Below are positions 41,279 to 53,492 of a DNA stretch of 64,000 bases, piece by piece. Made by a program: the position numbers and the translations under genes. Source of the DNA: Panorpa germanica (taxonomy: Eukaryota; Arthropoda; Insecta; Mecoptera; Panorpidae); NCBI GenBank assembly GCA_963678705.1, contig OY783204.1:1674001-1738000 (forward strand). The letters are read 5' to 3'. The first letter of the stretch is position 1. Every line of letters starts with the position of its first letter. The notes below the pieces were generated by a model that did not search any database, was not told the DNA's origin, and saw nothing but the letters and a program-made list of their open reading frames with translations.

Positions 41279-42010
41279 TTAAATAACAATTATAATATCC
41301 CAGCATTTTAACATCTTGTTTTCCACAGTGCACTTTATGCAATTTGTACAATATGCCGCATCCACACTGTTTAACGATTCTTGCCACATACTCGTAGATA
41401 AAACATTTTCATTTTTCAGTCTTTTTCTGCCAATGTTTTTGATATGAAATTCTTTACGGTTGGCATATACAAAGTCAATGGCATTGAAATCGCAATGATA
41501 AGGTGGAAGACGCATACTTTGTGACTATGTTCCTTTGCGATGCTGTGAATTTCATATACTTTTGATAGGCGGTTTTTCTAGCAAGAAACGAAAGTTCGAT
41601 TTTTAGCGTCTCTGATGTGGTTGAGATATTATTTTTTTGAAGATAAATAAGCAAATCATTATTTTGGAATGTATGTTGCGTTTTCCATGATCATTAAGAA
41701 TGGCTCTTGTAAATTGTTAATAAGTTGTTCTTTAAGCCATTTCGTGAACAATTCCGTATTCATATGATGGTGCCACATTCTCCACTGAAATTAGTTTGCA
41801 AATAATTAATATTTCAGAATATTTTTTAAGTGCATACATCTAAATATATTCTTACATTGAAAATTCTTCTCATAAAGTAATCGCTTATTATGGCGCCTTA
41901 AAAAAATCCATCTATATACTCTGACTTAGCTTTGACTCCCAAACCAGGATCAACTACACGCTTTTTGACACACACTGATTTTTCTTCTATACTACAAGCT
42001 TCTGTTTTCC
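41279..42010 (-). pseudogene. Tc1-like DDE transposase remnant
   Basis: Minus strand from about 42000: VKKRVVDPGLGVKAKSEYID, then about 41800 RMWHHHMNTELFTKWLKEQL, INNLQEPFLMIMENATYIPK, and near 41500 RLPPYHCDFNAIDFVYANRK. This is the order of the catalytic core in the DDE_3 group ('MN...F..W....LLP.L...S..VMDNA.YH' then 'LPPYHCELNPIE..W'). The second catalytic position, normally Asp in MDNA, is Glu (MENA), and the final Glu of NPIE is Asp (NAID). Stops interrupt it near 41670 and 41530. Termini were not found. Confidence 0.75.
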
Positions 42011-43560
42011 TCTACACGTACAGAAAATGTTTGTACTCTAGAACTTTAATTATCCAGACTAATTGGGGTTCAAGGCAATCCAGAATTGTACTTCTATTGC
42101 AGCTTTAAGTAATATTTGAATAATAATCCAATATTTATGTTAAATTTTACCAATATTATAAATGTTAACGGCAATAATGTTAGTCCATCATTTTCAAAAT
42201 ATCGTAATGCTTTTCTTTTCAAAGATCTAAACTTTTCCACACCTTATATGCTTATAATATTATAAAATTTGACAGTTCGTTCCATTACAATAAATAAATT
42301 TGACAATTTTAAATTTGTCTACAAAATAAACACAGGCATACGTTTATATATCTGTCTACACTTATATAGCAGAGAACTGGTGAATTTTTTATCGTTTTCA
42401 CTCCCATATATATTATAGTAATAAGAGTGAGACAATGCTTTTTTAATGTGTCGTAGCCTTATACAGCTGAACTTTTAAAAGTATTACTCATCGCCGCACT
42501 ATCGTAACTTTGACTATAGTTCGATTATTTTTACAGTATATAAATATTATACACCTATGTATATTACGTAAACTTATGTGTGATTTAGGTTGCATATTAT
42601 TCTGGCGCAGTGATGCCCATGATCTCAAATTATCAAGCGAAGATACAGGGTGTCCTGTATCCGTCTACCGTTACTTTAAGGACGTGTTATACACGTAATG
42701 TTATCGACAAAAACATCAACATGTGGGGGGTCTCACTCTTCCAAAACACACTAAACCAAAAACGTTAATTTTCTTTTACAGATTTCAAATGTTTGCTGAA
42801 TGAGCACGAACTTTGTGTCCATACACGCGTGTTCGTTCACACATATATTCGTATATTCGAATGCACAAGTGATCCATACATAGCACAGTAAAATGTAACC
42901 TACAATGCTCTCAGTCTCAGAACGTTTATTACTCATCAAAAACAATTTTTGCCAAGAATAAGTGTTAAAGGAAACAAGGAGATGTAATAACCTAACTTTT
43001 ATTTTATTTCAATGAATGTGTCAAAACATCGAGTATTGAATATTTGCTTTATTTTAAAAATATGTGTGAACAGGTGGTTTGCTCATTAGTAAACTGCACG
43101 AATAATCAAACACGCGCATGTGGTTACATCATCATTACGCATTACGCCTCTTAATGGTTCATGAGCGAAACATTTATAAAAACCATTGTGCATTTGTCGT
43201 CATATCCTTCCTTACTTGTTTCACACCATCATTTTCCTACCTCTACTCTATAGCTGTTAAGCAAGAGAACTGTTAAAGATGTAGAATTAAACGTCATCGC
43301 GCTTGCAGTTTTTGCAGCAATACATAAAGTTGCCTTTCGTACGCTTTGATGTGTGTTATCTACAACTACCAAAGCGTAAACGTTCGTGTTCGTGTAAGAA
43401 TAATTGATTGTTTGCCCTGTGAACACGAACTATGTGTGCAATTATAGATTTTATTCGAATTAATATTGAACATTCCTTCTATAGCCATGAGGAGGTAAAG
43501 GGTCATCCATAAATTTTCAAAATACTAATTCCCTGATTATAATAACCCGAAAGGCTTTTG
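42011..43560. other. region without recognisable genes
   Basis: No convincing coding exon, array or element. 42800-42860 and 43380-43440 share GAACACGAAC/GTTCGTGTTC words in opposite orientation, a weak hint of inverted ends of an unknown element. Confidence 0.35.
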
Positions 43561-43567
43561 AACTCGT

Positions 43568-43720
43568 TGTTTAGTGGTTGATTTTTTAATAGTTGATTGA
43601 AATAGAGGTTAATAAATGTATACTGGCGTTTTTATCTTAATAAATATCCAAATGATGACGGAGATATAGCAATTTAAAATTTGAATTGTAGTTTTTGTGC
43701 TACAGATGTCAGCCATTTAT
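43568..43720. repeat. solo copy of the 168 bp P-derivative inverted repeat
   Basis: TTTAGTGGTTGATTTTTTAA...GACGGAGATATAGCAATTTA...GCTACAGATGTCAGCCATTTA aligns over about 150 bases with 59608-59760 and, inverted, with 61568-61720. It stands alone here with no partner within 10 kb. Confidence 0.65.
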
Positions 43721-45584
43721 GACTTAAAAGCATAAGAGTTCTGTGTTAAGTATGCTATCTCTTTTACGCTCTGTTGTATAAGACTGTATTTTATGTTAGT
43801 TATACAATAGTAATAAAACAAATAATCGTAAATTTGGAGTCTCGATTCGACCACTGATGGTCTGATCTTTTTTTGATTGCTCCAGTAAAGCGAAATACTG
43901 TAATCCACGGGACTTCATTACGCGGATTTATTTCAATCTCTTTCAATGTGGTTCCTCAAATTTAATAATATTAGATATATAACAATATGCGAGGGTCGTT
44001 ATTTAAGTAACAAGCAAACACCCCTAGAAACTTACGTAATGAACTCGACCTAATCTTAAGAAACATATGTGTCAATGAGATGGCACTACTAATGTCATAA
44101 GACAGAGCGAGAGGCATAATTGTACCGTAAGCGCCCCAAAGTCCGAGAATCAATATATTAGTTTTATGAGCGCCGAACACATGAGATGGTGATATAGCGT
44201 CTCTTGCTGTTTCACTCTACTGATTAAGAACGAAATATGTCGCCAAATTAGTTTTTTTAGTGAGTCTAATCACGGTTCTCAGCGAAGATAGAAGCTTGTC
44301 GGTTCTCAGGTCCAGAATACTTGAGCAATCGCTCGGCTTCCTACCACGTTTTCTTATTAGACCAATTTGCGATTATTTGCTATACCAACAATTCCGATTC
44401 GCGACAATTATATAATTAGTGCCAGCTCGTTGACCTGTAATCAATAGTTACTTATAAAATTGTACATGAAAACCTACGTGTTGTAGTTAAATTTATGAAG
44501 TGAGCACTAATCCAACGTGTATATATTGTTAAATGTGTTGTTATCGCTTTAAATACACGTAATTTAAAACCAAGTGTGTGTGGTTCCTGCATCGTCCAAC
44601 ATCCGCTTCCTTCCAACCCCAACGACTCCACGTGTTCCAATCGACCCTCATCTAAGTATTTGAGTACATCGCGAAACTACGAATTGTAAAGTACTTGATT
44701 ATACACGTTACTGCTTTTATATAAATATACGTACATAACAAATATACGCCTTTATACACAGACGTGTCCCAATTTCGCTCGTGCATTAACTACCCACTGT
44801 GTTAGCTTCTCCTTATGCTCGCGGAACCTCTATTCGTCCATTTGAGAGAATCCGCGGTTCAATTAGTTCGTGATTAATCAGTTCCATAAATAGCGTGGGT
44901 TCAAGCTCCTGAGTTTTGGCGCGTGGTGTTAGTATCGCCCTAGCGGGACGCGCATGTAAGTACCGACGCTTCGACTTTTAGTATTACCCGGGATTCACTT
45001 TTTTGTCACTCCCTGTTTTGTTACCCGAGGTGCTCTGGCTGATATTATATTTTGACAGCTCGATATAACCTAAAAAGAACTAAACCCTGTATTGATGTTT
45101 TGTTATGCTAATGCCACATTTTAGACTTACGTGATTGTACCGATTAGTCGAAATCGTCAAATACACAATTATACCTAGATACGTAGGGTCCACACCTTTA
45201 GAGCGGGATCCGTGCTATTAATTTATCACCCCATTTTCGAAATACTCGTATCCAGTCGCCGCCCATATTATCTGACCTAACCGCTACCACCCCCGCCTCT
45301 TTTACCTACCCCTGATAAGTGCTACATTCTATTTGCCCGGTTGATTTAAATTTCCCGTGGAATGCCCTTGGACATAAACCGCTAAAGTTGGAGATCTGAT
45401 TGTTTTAAGTGCTAAAATTACCATAAAATTATCTTTCCTGATTTAATTGACAATAGCCTAGCGCCGGTTTCATTAAGTGACGGCTAGAGGGTTACAATAC
45501 TGCTATGAAATCATTGATCGTTGTTTATTTTATAAACAAAAATAAATAGTTTAAATTTAAAGTGAAGTGAAATAAGACAATAGA
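43721..45584. other. gene-poor region upstream of the gag-like ORF
   Basis: No coding exon is recognised. From about 44800 to 45500 the base composition is less AT-rich than elsewhere, and this stretch may be the 5' untranslated and promoter part of the element carrying the gag-like ORF. No LTR or terminal repeat was found to mark its start. Confidence 0.3.
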
Positions 45585-46577
45585 ATGGAACAAAACAGAA
45601 AAAACACAATGAGAGTGGAATTTGTTAATGTTGAATATAAGATGGCAATCACTGAATTGCATTTATTTCTAAGAAATAAGTTAGAATTAAATGTAGATGA
45701 TGTGTTGGCCATCCAAGTCAACGGAAATAAAATGCTAGTGAAATTAAAAGAAACCAGTCCAATCGATGAACTACTAGACAAATATGAAGAAATTGAATAT
45801 ATAGGAACGGATGACAAGGCATACAAAGTTATATTGGAAAGAGCTGACAGGTATACGATAGTCAAATTACATGATATAGAATATGAAATGGAAGACATAA
45901 CCATACAACATGCACTCCAAGATTATGGAAAAATAGTTACCATAAGAAAAGAAAATTGGGGTAAAGAGATGCCATTTCCGGTGTATAATGGGATACGGGC
46001 CGTAAAAATGATTCTAAAAAAATCGTACATTAGTATGATGGGACGAAAAGTATGGGCAAGTTATACAAACCAAAGGAAAACATGCAGATTATGTGACGGC
46101 CTGGACCATTTGGGACAGGATTGTCCGACACACTTTAAAAATAGAACATCAGAAAAAAGGACAACTCTCAGCTATGCGTCGATAACAGGAAACAAGACAA
46201 TAACTGAAAACAATATAGAAGCAATAGGAAATAGATTACCAGGAGTTATCAACGAACATGACTTCCCAAATTGGGTTAATGAAAAAGGGAAAAATAGTGC
46301 AAGGAAAGAAGCTGAAGCAGTAAATATTATCGGCGAAAAAAAAGATATATTTAAACTACCAGGCCCAAGAATAGAAAATAAAAGAAAAAAGAATGAGAGC
46401 ACAACAACTGAAACTACAATTACCGAGTCAGATAATGAGGATGATAGCTCGGATTCAAACATGGTATTGGAAAAAGAAACATCAGACAATGACATAACAA
46501 AGAAAAATGCGAAAAAGAAATACAAGAAAACAGAAAGAGTTACTAGAGCAACGGAAAAGAAAAATAAGAATTTATAA
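45585..46577 (+). CDS. intact gag-like protein with one CCHC zinc knuckle
   Basis: A 330-residue uninterrupted frame from ATG 45585 (AGACAATAGAATGG). Residues 10-125 contain two mixed alpha/beta segments (RVEFVNVEYKMAITELHLFL; ITIQHALQDYGKIVTIRKEN) resembling RNA-binding folds of LINE gag proteins. PVYNGIRAVKMILKKSY (132-149) is a motif common just before the knuckle in I/Nimb-type gag proteins. The knuckle C167-x2-C170-x4-H175-x4-C180 follows. The C-terminal 130 residues are Lys/Glu/Ser-rich and disordered, ending in basic nuclear-localisation-like clusters. No endonuclease/RT ORF follows: about 370 bases of AT-rich sequence lead into a P-like transposon. Either a LINE cut off after ORF1 or a gag gene kept by the host. 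Its intactness is unusual here. Confidence 0.75.
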   Translation: MEQNRKNTMRVEFVNVEYKMAITELHLFLRNKLELNVDDVLAIQVNGNKMLVKLKETSPIDELLDKYEEIEYIGTDDKAYKVILERADRYTIVKLHDIEYEMEDITIQHALQDYGKIVTIRKENWGKEMPFPVYNGIRAVKMILKKSYISMMGRKVWASYTNQRKTCRLCDGLDHLGQDCPTHFKNRTSEKRTTLSYASITGNKTITENNIEAIGNRLPGVINEHDFPNWVNEKGKNSARKEAEAVNIIGEKKDIFKLPGPRIENKRKKNESTTTETTITESDNEDDSSDSNMVLEKETSDNDITKKNAKKKYKKTERVTRATEKKNKNL

Positions 46578-46971
46578 TTGAAATGTAATTATTATATATA
46601 GTGTAAGTTATGTTTTATAAGAAAAAAAATGTATATAAAAATGTAATATTGATTGAAAGTGCTAATAACTTCCAATAGTTGATGCACTTAAAAATAAATA
46701 TTATTAAAAAATCGTAAATTTATAATTACTGTGCAATTTGTGATTTCATTGCTGAGCACATGTTTCTTATATTAGTTGCTTATATACAATTTTTATACGA
46801 TAAGACAAATAATACAATTATTTTTGTTGGTTATTGCAAATGGCCAAATCTTATCATGCCGTCTTTTAAGTGAGTACTTTTATATTATATTTTTCTATTA
46901 TATTATTTGTTTTAAATATTCTTTGAGGATGTATACGATTGTTAATTGTTACTGATTGAAATAGTTTCCAG

Positions 46972-48960
46972 TAGTACTTCTAGAATGACAAATCCTTGCA
47001 TGGTATCATCTTGTAAAAGAGCCAATGCACCTATGCATAGATTTCCTAAGGATCGAATAAAAGCCATTGAATGGGTGAAGGCAATAGGTAGAACTGATTT
47101 GCTTGAGTTAGATCCAAACAATTATATGAAAGGCGAATATGCTCCCTACACTTCTCTCTAAACGCTACTTATTATAAACCTACTTTTAAGAGACTTTATA
47201 ATTGAGCTGTTCCTGTGTTACAAGCTAAGAACACAAATAACATTATTAAGTAAAAGCATACTATATTATTAAATCTACAAGAATACTATATTAAATCTGA
47301 TATAATCACATTTGTAGGTATTGTTATACTGATAATGATATTATATTATTATAACCAATGATATAATGCAGTGGATATCACACCCCATTCATTTCTTCTG
47401 CTAGTAATAACGGAAATGATTGTAAGTATATTTGATATTAAGATAGCAACTGTAATTCTCAATATACTCGCATATAGCACTATATATTAATGTAAGTTCT
47501 ATATTCATAAAATGTATTTTCTATTTACAGCGAATTTGGATCATGATTATTTAGCGTTTTCAAATGCAGTGGATATTACATAACCTTTCATTTCTCCTGC
47601 TAGTAATCGTGGAAATGGTTGTAAGTATATAATATTAATATAACAAATATATACCCCTATATATTAAATATAAAATTTATATTCTAATTTCATAGTGAAT
47701 GGTGGACCATGATACATTGTCTATTGGGAAAACATGCGAAGACATAGAATTTATATCTGAACAAGTGCCAGCAGTGATGGAGGAAGTTGTAGAGACATCT
47801 GAAAATATCAGTTTTCAACAGAATTTACTTCTGCTAGTAATAGTGGAAAAAGGAGAAAATTGGCAGCAATGGAAGAGACAATGACCTTACGGGGGAATTG
47901 CTTAACTCTAAAAACGGGAAGAGTATCATAAACGTTTGAGGGTTAAAGATAGTCAACTTACTACCAAGTGAAAAATATCTGACTTCTTGAAAACGCGTTT
48001 CAAATGCCCAGTGTCCTAACTTTGAAACATGAACTTGCAAATATTCCAATTTTTCCTGGTAATATAAATAAATAAAATTATAATAAATATGTCTAAATTA
48101 ATGTGTCATAAAAATTAGCTAATTTTTATTTATTTCTAGGAATAAATGAAGCATTAATGAACCACCTTAAGAATCAAGCCGAGAATTTAAAACTTAGTGA
48201 TCGAGCATGTTTACTTATGTGGGATGAAATGTCTATTCAACCACACGTCGACTGGGATGAAACCAACGGGTGTTTTACAGGGTTTGAAATCATGGAGAAT
48301 GATTACCAGGATGTGAAATTAGCAGGACATGTGCTAGTCTTTATGTTAAGAAGCTTGAAGTTAAATTGGAAGCAGCCAGTTTGCTTTTATTATACAAATT
48401 CCAACACGACGCCTCTTAAAAAATTGTATTAAGAAAGTAGTTGCAGCAATTATGAAAACTGGTTCGTTTATATTTACTAATAAATCATATCATTTTATCA
48501 TTGATGTAACATATTAACTGGAGCAGTAACTATTTCTTTATTATGCTTAAAGGATTTGAAGTTGTTGCAACTGTATGTGACCAACACGCCACGTATGTCG
48601 CCAACAGCTCTTATAGAACGCTTCAGAGCTTATGAGAAGAAAGCAGGAAGAAAAATATTAATCACAGAGGTAATAAATTGTGTGTTTAAAATATATTATT
48701 AAGTATTATGTAATAACATCTTTTATAATTTTATTAGATAATACATTTGATCTGGGCAAAGGTCCAATCGTGCCTATATATGATGTGCCTCATGTAATAA
48801 AAACCTTAAGAAACGAATTGTTAAACGGAGGAAGTTGGCCCTTCCTGACGAACGAAAAGAAAGAGTCTCCTCCTGAAAGCCAATCAAAGTGACATTTGAT
48901 AAAGACTTAGAAGAAATTGCAGAAAGAAGAACCTTTCCAGGCCAACAACATGTTGAATGA
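46972..48960 (+). pseudogene. P-element/THAP9-like transposase, multi-exon remnant
   Basis: Plus-strand exon-like pieces in order. 46972-47161 is a THAP domain start (MTNPCMVSSCKRANAPMHRF, PKD, then W), lacking the closing C-x-x-H. 47699-47884 follows a TTTCATAG acceptor and is a helical linker. 48138-48432 after TTTATTTCTAG carries the RNase H-like core: KLSDRACLLMWDEMSIQPHV, TGFEI, LVFMLRSLKLNWKQPVCFYY; the Asp in WDEM is the expected catalytic residue. A frameshift near 48425 follows. About 48550 GFEVVATVCDQHATYVANSS has the CDQ motif. 48740-48895 after TTTTATTAG is GPIVPIYDVPHVIKTLRNEL. FDKDLEEIAERRTFPG ends it. Length, frameshift and the broken THAP show it is inactive. A second partial copy is at 59.8-60.2 kb. 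Confidence 0.8.
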
Positions 48961-50828
48961 AAAAATGACTATTTTAATTGTTAATATCTCTTCAAATATA
49001 GCAAGTTATTGAAAAGGAATTGTACATGTGAGGTCCTGGTAGACAACTTTATCAATATATTACAGTTTTATAGAAATTAAGACATGATTCATAAGCTCAT
49101 TCTAGTTTTAAAAATATTAATTTCTTCCATATCTCCTGAATATTTTAGAGCAATTCTACTGAATTTATTTATTTTTTGTGTCTGGCAACACTGTACATAA
49201 CCGCTTTTTTTCCATCTGTCATTTGCTACTACAAGTCTACAACCGCATGCGGCCGATGGCATGGCACTGTTTGTATTGGTTCGTTTTGATAAAATAGTTA
49301 TGTTTTTTCGATTCTACGGATTGTTTTCCATTTAATAACTGAATTGCTTATAAATGTAAAGTATTTATATAATCTGTTTAATATTGTGAATAATTAAATA
49401 ATTAACTTATCTATTGTCTTCTATTAAAGCTTTAAAAATGTCAATTCAACTGAAGATAAATGAATTCGAAGAATGAAATGAATCGATGGAAAATTAACAA
49501 ACAATGTTTAGGCGTACAAGATATTACATGCGGTAAGTACATATTTTCTAATTTAAAACAATGCAAAAATATTACAAAACATTTTCATTAGAAATTCTTA
49601 GAAATCAACTTAGAGTTAAACTATTTTGTCAGACACATGCATTTTGTTATTCTTTGTTAAGTAAAATTTAGTAACGTTTACAAGTGAATCTACTTGAGAC
49701 AAGTAAAATTGATTTAACTCTATGTCCACTCAACGTTTTCAGCAAAAAAAATACTTTTATTATAATGGCATTTAATCCATTTCGTAAAACAAAATCCCAC
49801 TTTACTTTAATATAAAATATTTATTTTTTATTTAATTTATTTAACGTCGGCCTATTTCCGATGCTGAGTCCTATCACCGACGACCTCCTACAATGTTGGC
49901 AGTATTTATGGTGTCGTGGCCTCATATATGTGGGCTACACCACTGCCTTTATATTGTACGATTATGTTTGACCATAATCAATATAAGTTCATAATAACCA
50001 AACCCAGAAAATATATATCTGGTCCGGGGATCGAACCCGAAGACACAGCTATAAAATATTTAGTTCGATTTGTTCTTTGTTGTTTCATAATCACAAGGGT
50101 TTGAACGTTTTTTTTGCCAGTTTGAATCACTCTTAATACAGTTCGCAAACCATCAACAGTCAAAACAACAAAATAAAGGAAAACTAAATAAAATTTAGAA
50201 TAATCATATTCTTGTATTATGTATTCTATTACTTAATCGTGTTTGTAATATAAGTGCTAAAATAAAGCCTAAAGCTGTTTCACTAAAACCTAAAGTCAAC
50301 CAAATTTGGAGAATTATTTTCCAACGAACAAGTCTACTACGAAACACTATTTTAGTTTAATCTATATATTGGATCTGCAAAATTATAAACAAAATCACAA
50401 TTTAAGTATGTAGATTTACTATTTGGTCATTTAAAAACTGAAAGCATAATAAATATTTGAATAAATGCAAATACAGCACAAACCTATAGGAGCAGTATGG
50501 ATATGCACAGTATTTACAGTTAATGGAATTTGTGAGTTCTGTTGTTATACAGTGATGATCTAAATAATGTTTAGTTCTCCAGCTGCTCCTGTGGGGTGTA
50601 ATGCCATTAAATCAAACTTATTATTTTGAGGCAGACAGATATTTAACAATAATTTTTACAGTTGACAAATGTCACATATTAACAATTGAAATATGGTTTA
50701 AGGTCCGGGAATGATCGTGATGATGTGACGATATACTACATTGTGATGAAGAAAATAAAGTGACCAAACAACGATGAAGAATTACAAGCAAGGTAATTTA
50801 AAATTGTAGCTTGTAAATAGCTGCTTTT
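48961..50828. repeat. P-transposon flank, duplicate 1 (with SINE insertion)
   Basis: About 1.9 kb that matches 61945-63417 with scattered small indels (for example both contain TTAGGCG.ACAAGATATTACATGC, GTCCGGGAATGATCG and AAGAATTACAAGCAAGG). Non-coding. Duplicate 1 has about 430 extra bases at 49790-50215 that contain a SINE, and a LINE inserted near its right end; duplicate 2 has neither. Confidence 0.85.
49840..50090 (-). mobile_element. tRNA-derived SINE, second copy
   Basis: On the minus strand CGGGTTCGATCCCCGGACC (about 50042-50024) is an excellent Pol III B box. The body GGCAGTGGTGTAGCCCACAT and ACTGCCAACATTGTAGGAGG matches the SINE at 41055-41278. The 3' end is GGCCGACGTTAAATAAA. The A-box half is diverged or truncated. 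The duplicated flank at 62750 lacks it, so it inserted after the duplication. Confidence 0.75.
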
Positions 50829-51021
50829 ATATATCCGATGTTCACAGGAGTTACAGTTTGACCGTGCTGCAGTGAGGACGGGTTCCGAGAATCGCTTGCA
50901 GATTTAAAATTGTTGCTATTGTTCAGTAAATAACAAAAGGTTCAGTTTTTTGTTGTGGGATTTGTTATTTTTAGTGAAAAGAAATAGTTGCATAAGAAGT
51001 TATTTACATAAAATAACAAAA

Positions 51022-51795
51022 ATGCCTGGGGGAATGAAGACGAGGAGGGAGCAGGATGAGAAGAAGGAGGACGGAACAGAGGAAAAAATTAAAAGGATGA
51101 TTCAAACAGAAAAAGAAATGCAAGAAGAAATGAAGGAAATGAGGGAAAGATTAAAAAAGATGGAAGAAGAATTCAAGACATTCATCGAAGAATCGCGCAA
51201 GGAAAGGGAAGACCTTATGAGGAGGTTGGAAAAAGAGAAGGAAGAGGAAAAAGAAGAAAAGAAAGAAGAAGAAAAGAAAAAGGAAGAAACAGAGAAAGAA
51301 GTTAGAGAAGAGGTGGAGGAGCTGGAAAAAGAACAGGAAATGGCCAGGAAGCGCGAGAAGAGGGAGAACATAGTTATAAGGGGTGTAAAAACAAGCAAAA
51401 AGGGCGCGGAACTAAGGAAAGAAGTGGAAGAGTGGATACAAAAAGAATTGAAGGAAGAAGTAAGAATAATAAAAGCAATCACGGTGGGAAAAGAAAAGGG
51501 AATAGTGATAGCGAGATGTGAGGGGGAAGAAAAGAAGAGAAAGATAATGGAAAAAAAAAGTACACTGAGGGGCACGGATGTGTACATAGAGGACGACTTG
51601 ACGTACAAGGAGAGAGAGGTGCAGTGGCAATTGAGACAATGGGCAAAAAAGAAAAGAGAGGAGGGGAAAAAGGATGTGAAGGTCGGGTACAAAAAAGTAT
51701 GGTGTGAAGGAACGCAGTATATATGGAATGAAAAAAACAAAGAACTGGAAAAGGGGGAATTTCGAAAAAATGGTGAAGGAGTTGGGGGAAAGTAA
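51022..51795 (+). CDS. LINE ORF1: coiled-coil RNA-binding protein
   Basis: 257 residues from ATG 51022 (CAAAAATGCC). Residues 20-115 are an uninterrupted Glu/Lys coiled coil (EEMKEMRERLKKMEEEFKTF). NIVIRGV at 116-122 opens an RRM-like fold, followed by a C-terminal segment with RGTDVYIEDDLTYKEREVQ, the arrangement of L1-type ORF1 proteins, which trimerise and bind element RNA. Intact. Its last 26 bases overlap the start of ORF2 in another frame, so ORF2 translation probably depends on reinitiation or frameshifting near the TAA at 51793. An in-frame extension upstream to 50950 lacks ATG and was not used. Confidence 0.85.
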   Translation: MPGGMKTRREQDEKKEDGTEEKIKRMIQTEKEMQEEMKEMRERLKKMEEEFKTFIEESRKEREDLMRRLEKEKEEEKEEKKEEEKKKEETEKEVREEVEELEKEQEMARKREKRENIVIRGVKTSKKGAELRKEVEEWIQKELKEEVRIIKAITVGKEKGIVIARCEGEEKKRKIMEKKSTLRGTDVYIEDDLTYKEREVQWQLRQWAKKKREEGKKDVKVGYKKVWCEGTQYIWNEKNKELEKGEFRKNGEGVGGK

Positions 51796-53492
51796 AGAGA
51801 GGGGTAAAAGTGGGAGAGAGGAAAGAAGAGAAATAAAAAAGAGGATAAAGATAGGTTTCTGGAACGTGGCGGGTATAAAAAGAAAAGATAAGGATTTCTG
51901 GAGATACATCAAAGGTTGGGATGTGATTGGGATGGTGGAAACATGGCTGGAAAGCAAAGAATGGGAAGACAAACTACCGAAAAACTACAGATGGGTGTGC
52001 CAAGGTGCTGTTAGGGAGCATAAGAAAGGGAGAGCAAGAGGTGGAATTATAATGGGGGTACGTAGGGAGCTAAAAGAGGAGAAGGTACCAGACAGAAGAG
52101 AAACAGCAGTAAGGAGGACGATAAAACTGGAAGAAGAGACATGGGAAATTGTAACAATATACAGTAAAGGTAATATAAAAGAAACAATGAAAGAAATAAA
52201 AGAAATAATTAAGGATGAGAAACAGGAAAACCTATTAATTGGAGGGGATTTCAACGCGAGAATTGGGGAGTTGGGAGAGGTGGACGAAATATGCGGGAAT
52301 AGGAAAAAGAAAAGAACAACGAAAGACAAAACAATAAACGCCGAGGGAAAAGAACTAATGGAAATGCTAGAAGAACAAGGATGGATAGTACTAAATGGGA
52401 ACAAAGAAGGAGATGAAGAAGGAGAATATACCTATGTGGGAAGCAGAGGGGATACAGTAATCGACTACGTGGTGACAACGCTGGGAGGAGGACAGAAGGT
52501 AGAAAGAATGAAAGTGGAAGAGAGGGTGGACTCGGATCACCTACCGCTGGTGGTGGAGTTGGAGGCGAGGAGAGGTGAAAAAAAAGGAAACGAATGGAAA
52601 GAGGGCAGCGATTGGACGGAGGAAGGAAGGAAGAAGTTTATGGAGGAATTGGAACGGAGATACGAGGAAGAAGGAGAAATGGAGGAGACGGAGGAAATTG
52701 AAGAGAGGATGAAGGAAGCCACCCAAAGTAAAAGGTGGAGAATATCTGATAGAACGGGAGAAAACAAATGGTGGGATAAAGAATGTAAAGAATGGAAAAA
52801 AGAGGTAAAAAGGGAACTAAAGAGATGGAAGAAAGGAGAATCAAGTAAAGAAAACTTCAAGAGGAAGCAAAGGGAGTATAACGAAAGGATAAAAGATAAA
52901 AAGAATGAGTTCAAAATAGGAATAGAAAAAGAAATTAGAGATATAACAACGGAGAGGCAGGCATGGGATTACATAAATAGGGAGAAAAAGCGAAGGAAAG
53001 AGCCAAGCAAGGAAATAAAAATGGAAGAGTGGACGAAACACTTTATGGGAGTACTAGGAGGAAAGAAAAGAAACGAGAAAACAAAGAAGGGGATAAAAGA
53101 GAAGGAGAAAGTAAACGATATAAAATTAGGTGAAATAAAAACACAGATTCAAAAACTCAAGGAAAAGAAAGCACCAGGTAGAGATGGACTAAAGAACGAG
53201 GCGTGGAAAGCTGGGCAAGAAAGGATAGAGAAAGGATTACTGACAGCGATGAACAAGATATGGAAAGGAGGAAACCTGCCAGACAGCTGGAGAGAAGGGG
53301 TAATAACGCCGATATATAAAAAGGGAAATAGACATGAAGCCAAAAATTACAGGGGTATCACACTACTGAACACAGGGTACAGGATTTATGCAGGGATTGT
53401 GAGAGAAAGACTGGAAGAAGAGGTAAAAGTAAAAGAAATACTTCCCGAGACACAAGCAGGCTTTAGAAAGGGACGAGGGACTTTAGACAATA
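51770..53492 (+). pseudogene. LINE ORF2, 5' part: endonuclease and RT start, interrupted
   Basis: Frame from ATG 51770. The endonuclease motifs are RIKIGFWNVAGI, VIGMVETWL (metal-binding Glu), GGIIMGVRREL, NLLIGGDFNARIG and VDSDHLPLVVE (catalytic Asp/His), about residues 30-265. A charged helical linker follows. Then RT: KEKKAPGRDGLKNEAW, PDSWREGVITPIYKKG, KNYRGITLLNTGYRIYA and ETQAGFRKGRGTLDN. No internal stop or shift is seen to 53492, where a 3.8 kb insertion starts inside the codons for TLDN. The frame then runs 30 codons into the insertion and stops at 53584. Confidence 0.88.

Noticed and set aside
50020..50045. A functional tRNA gene at the B-box-like sequence.
   Set aside because: The 5' half cannot fold into a D arm and acceptor stem, and the downstream body matches the SINE at 41 kb.
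51102..52914. Long minus-strand Ser/Phe/Leu-rich open frames across the LINE (51.1-52.9 and 57.4-58.3 kb).
   Set aside because: They are shadows of the purine-rich LINE ORFs on the plus strand; their composition simply reflects the complement of Glu/Lys codons.
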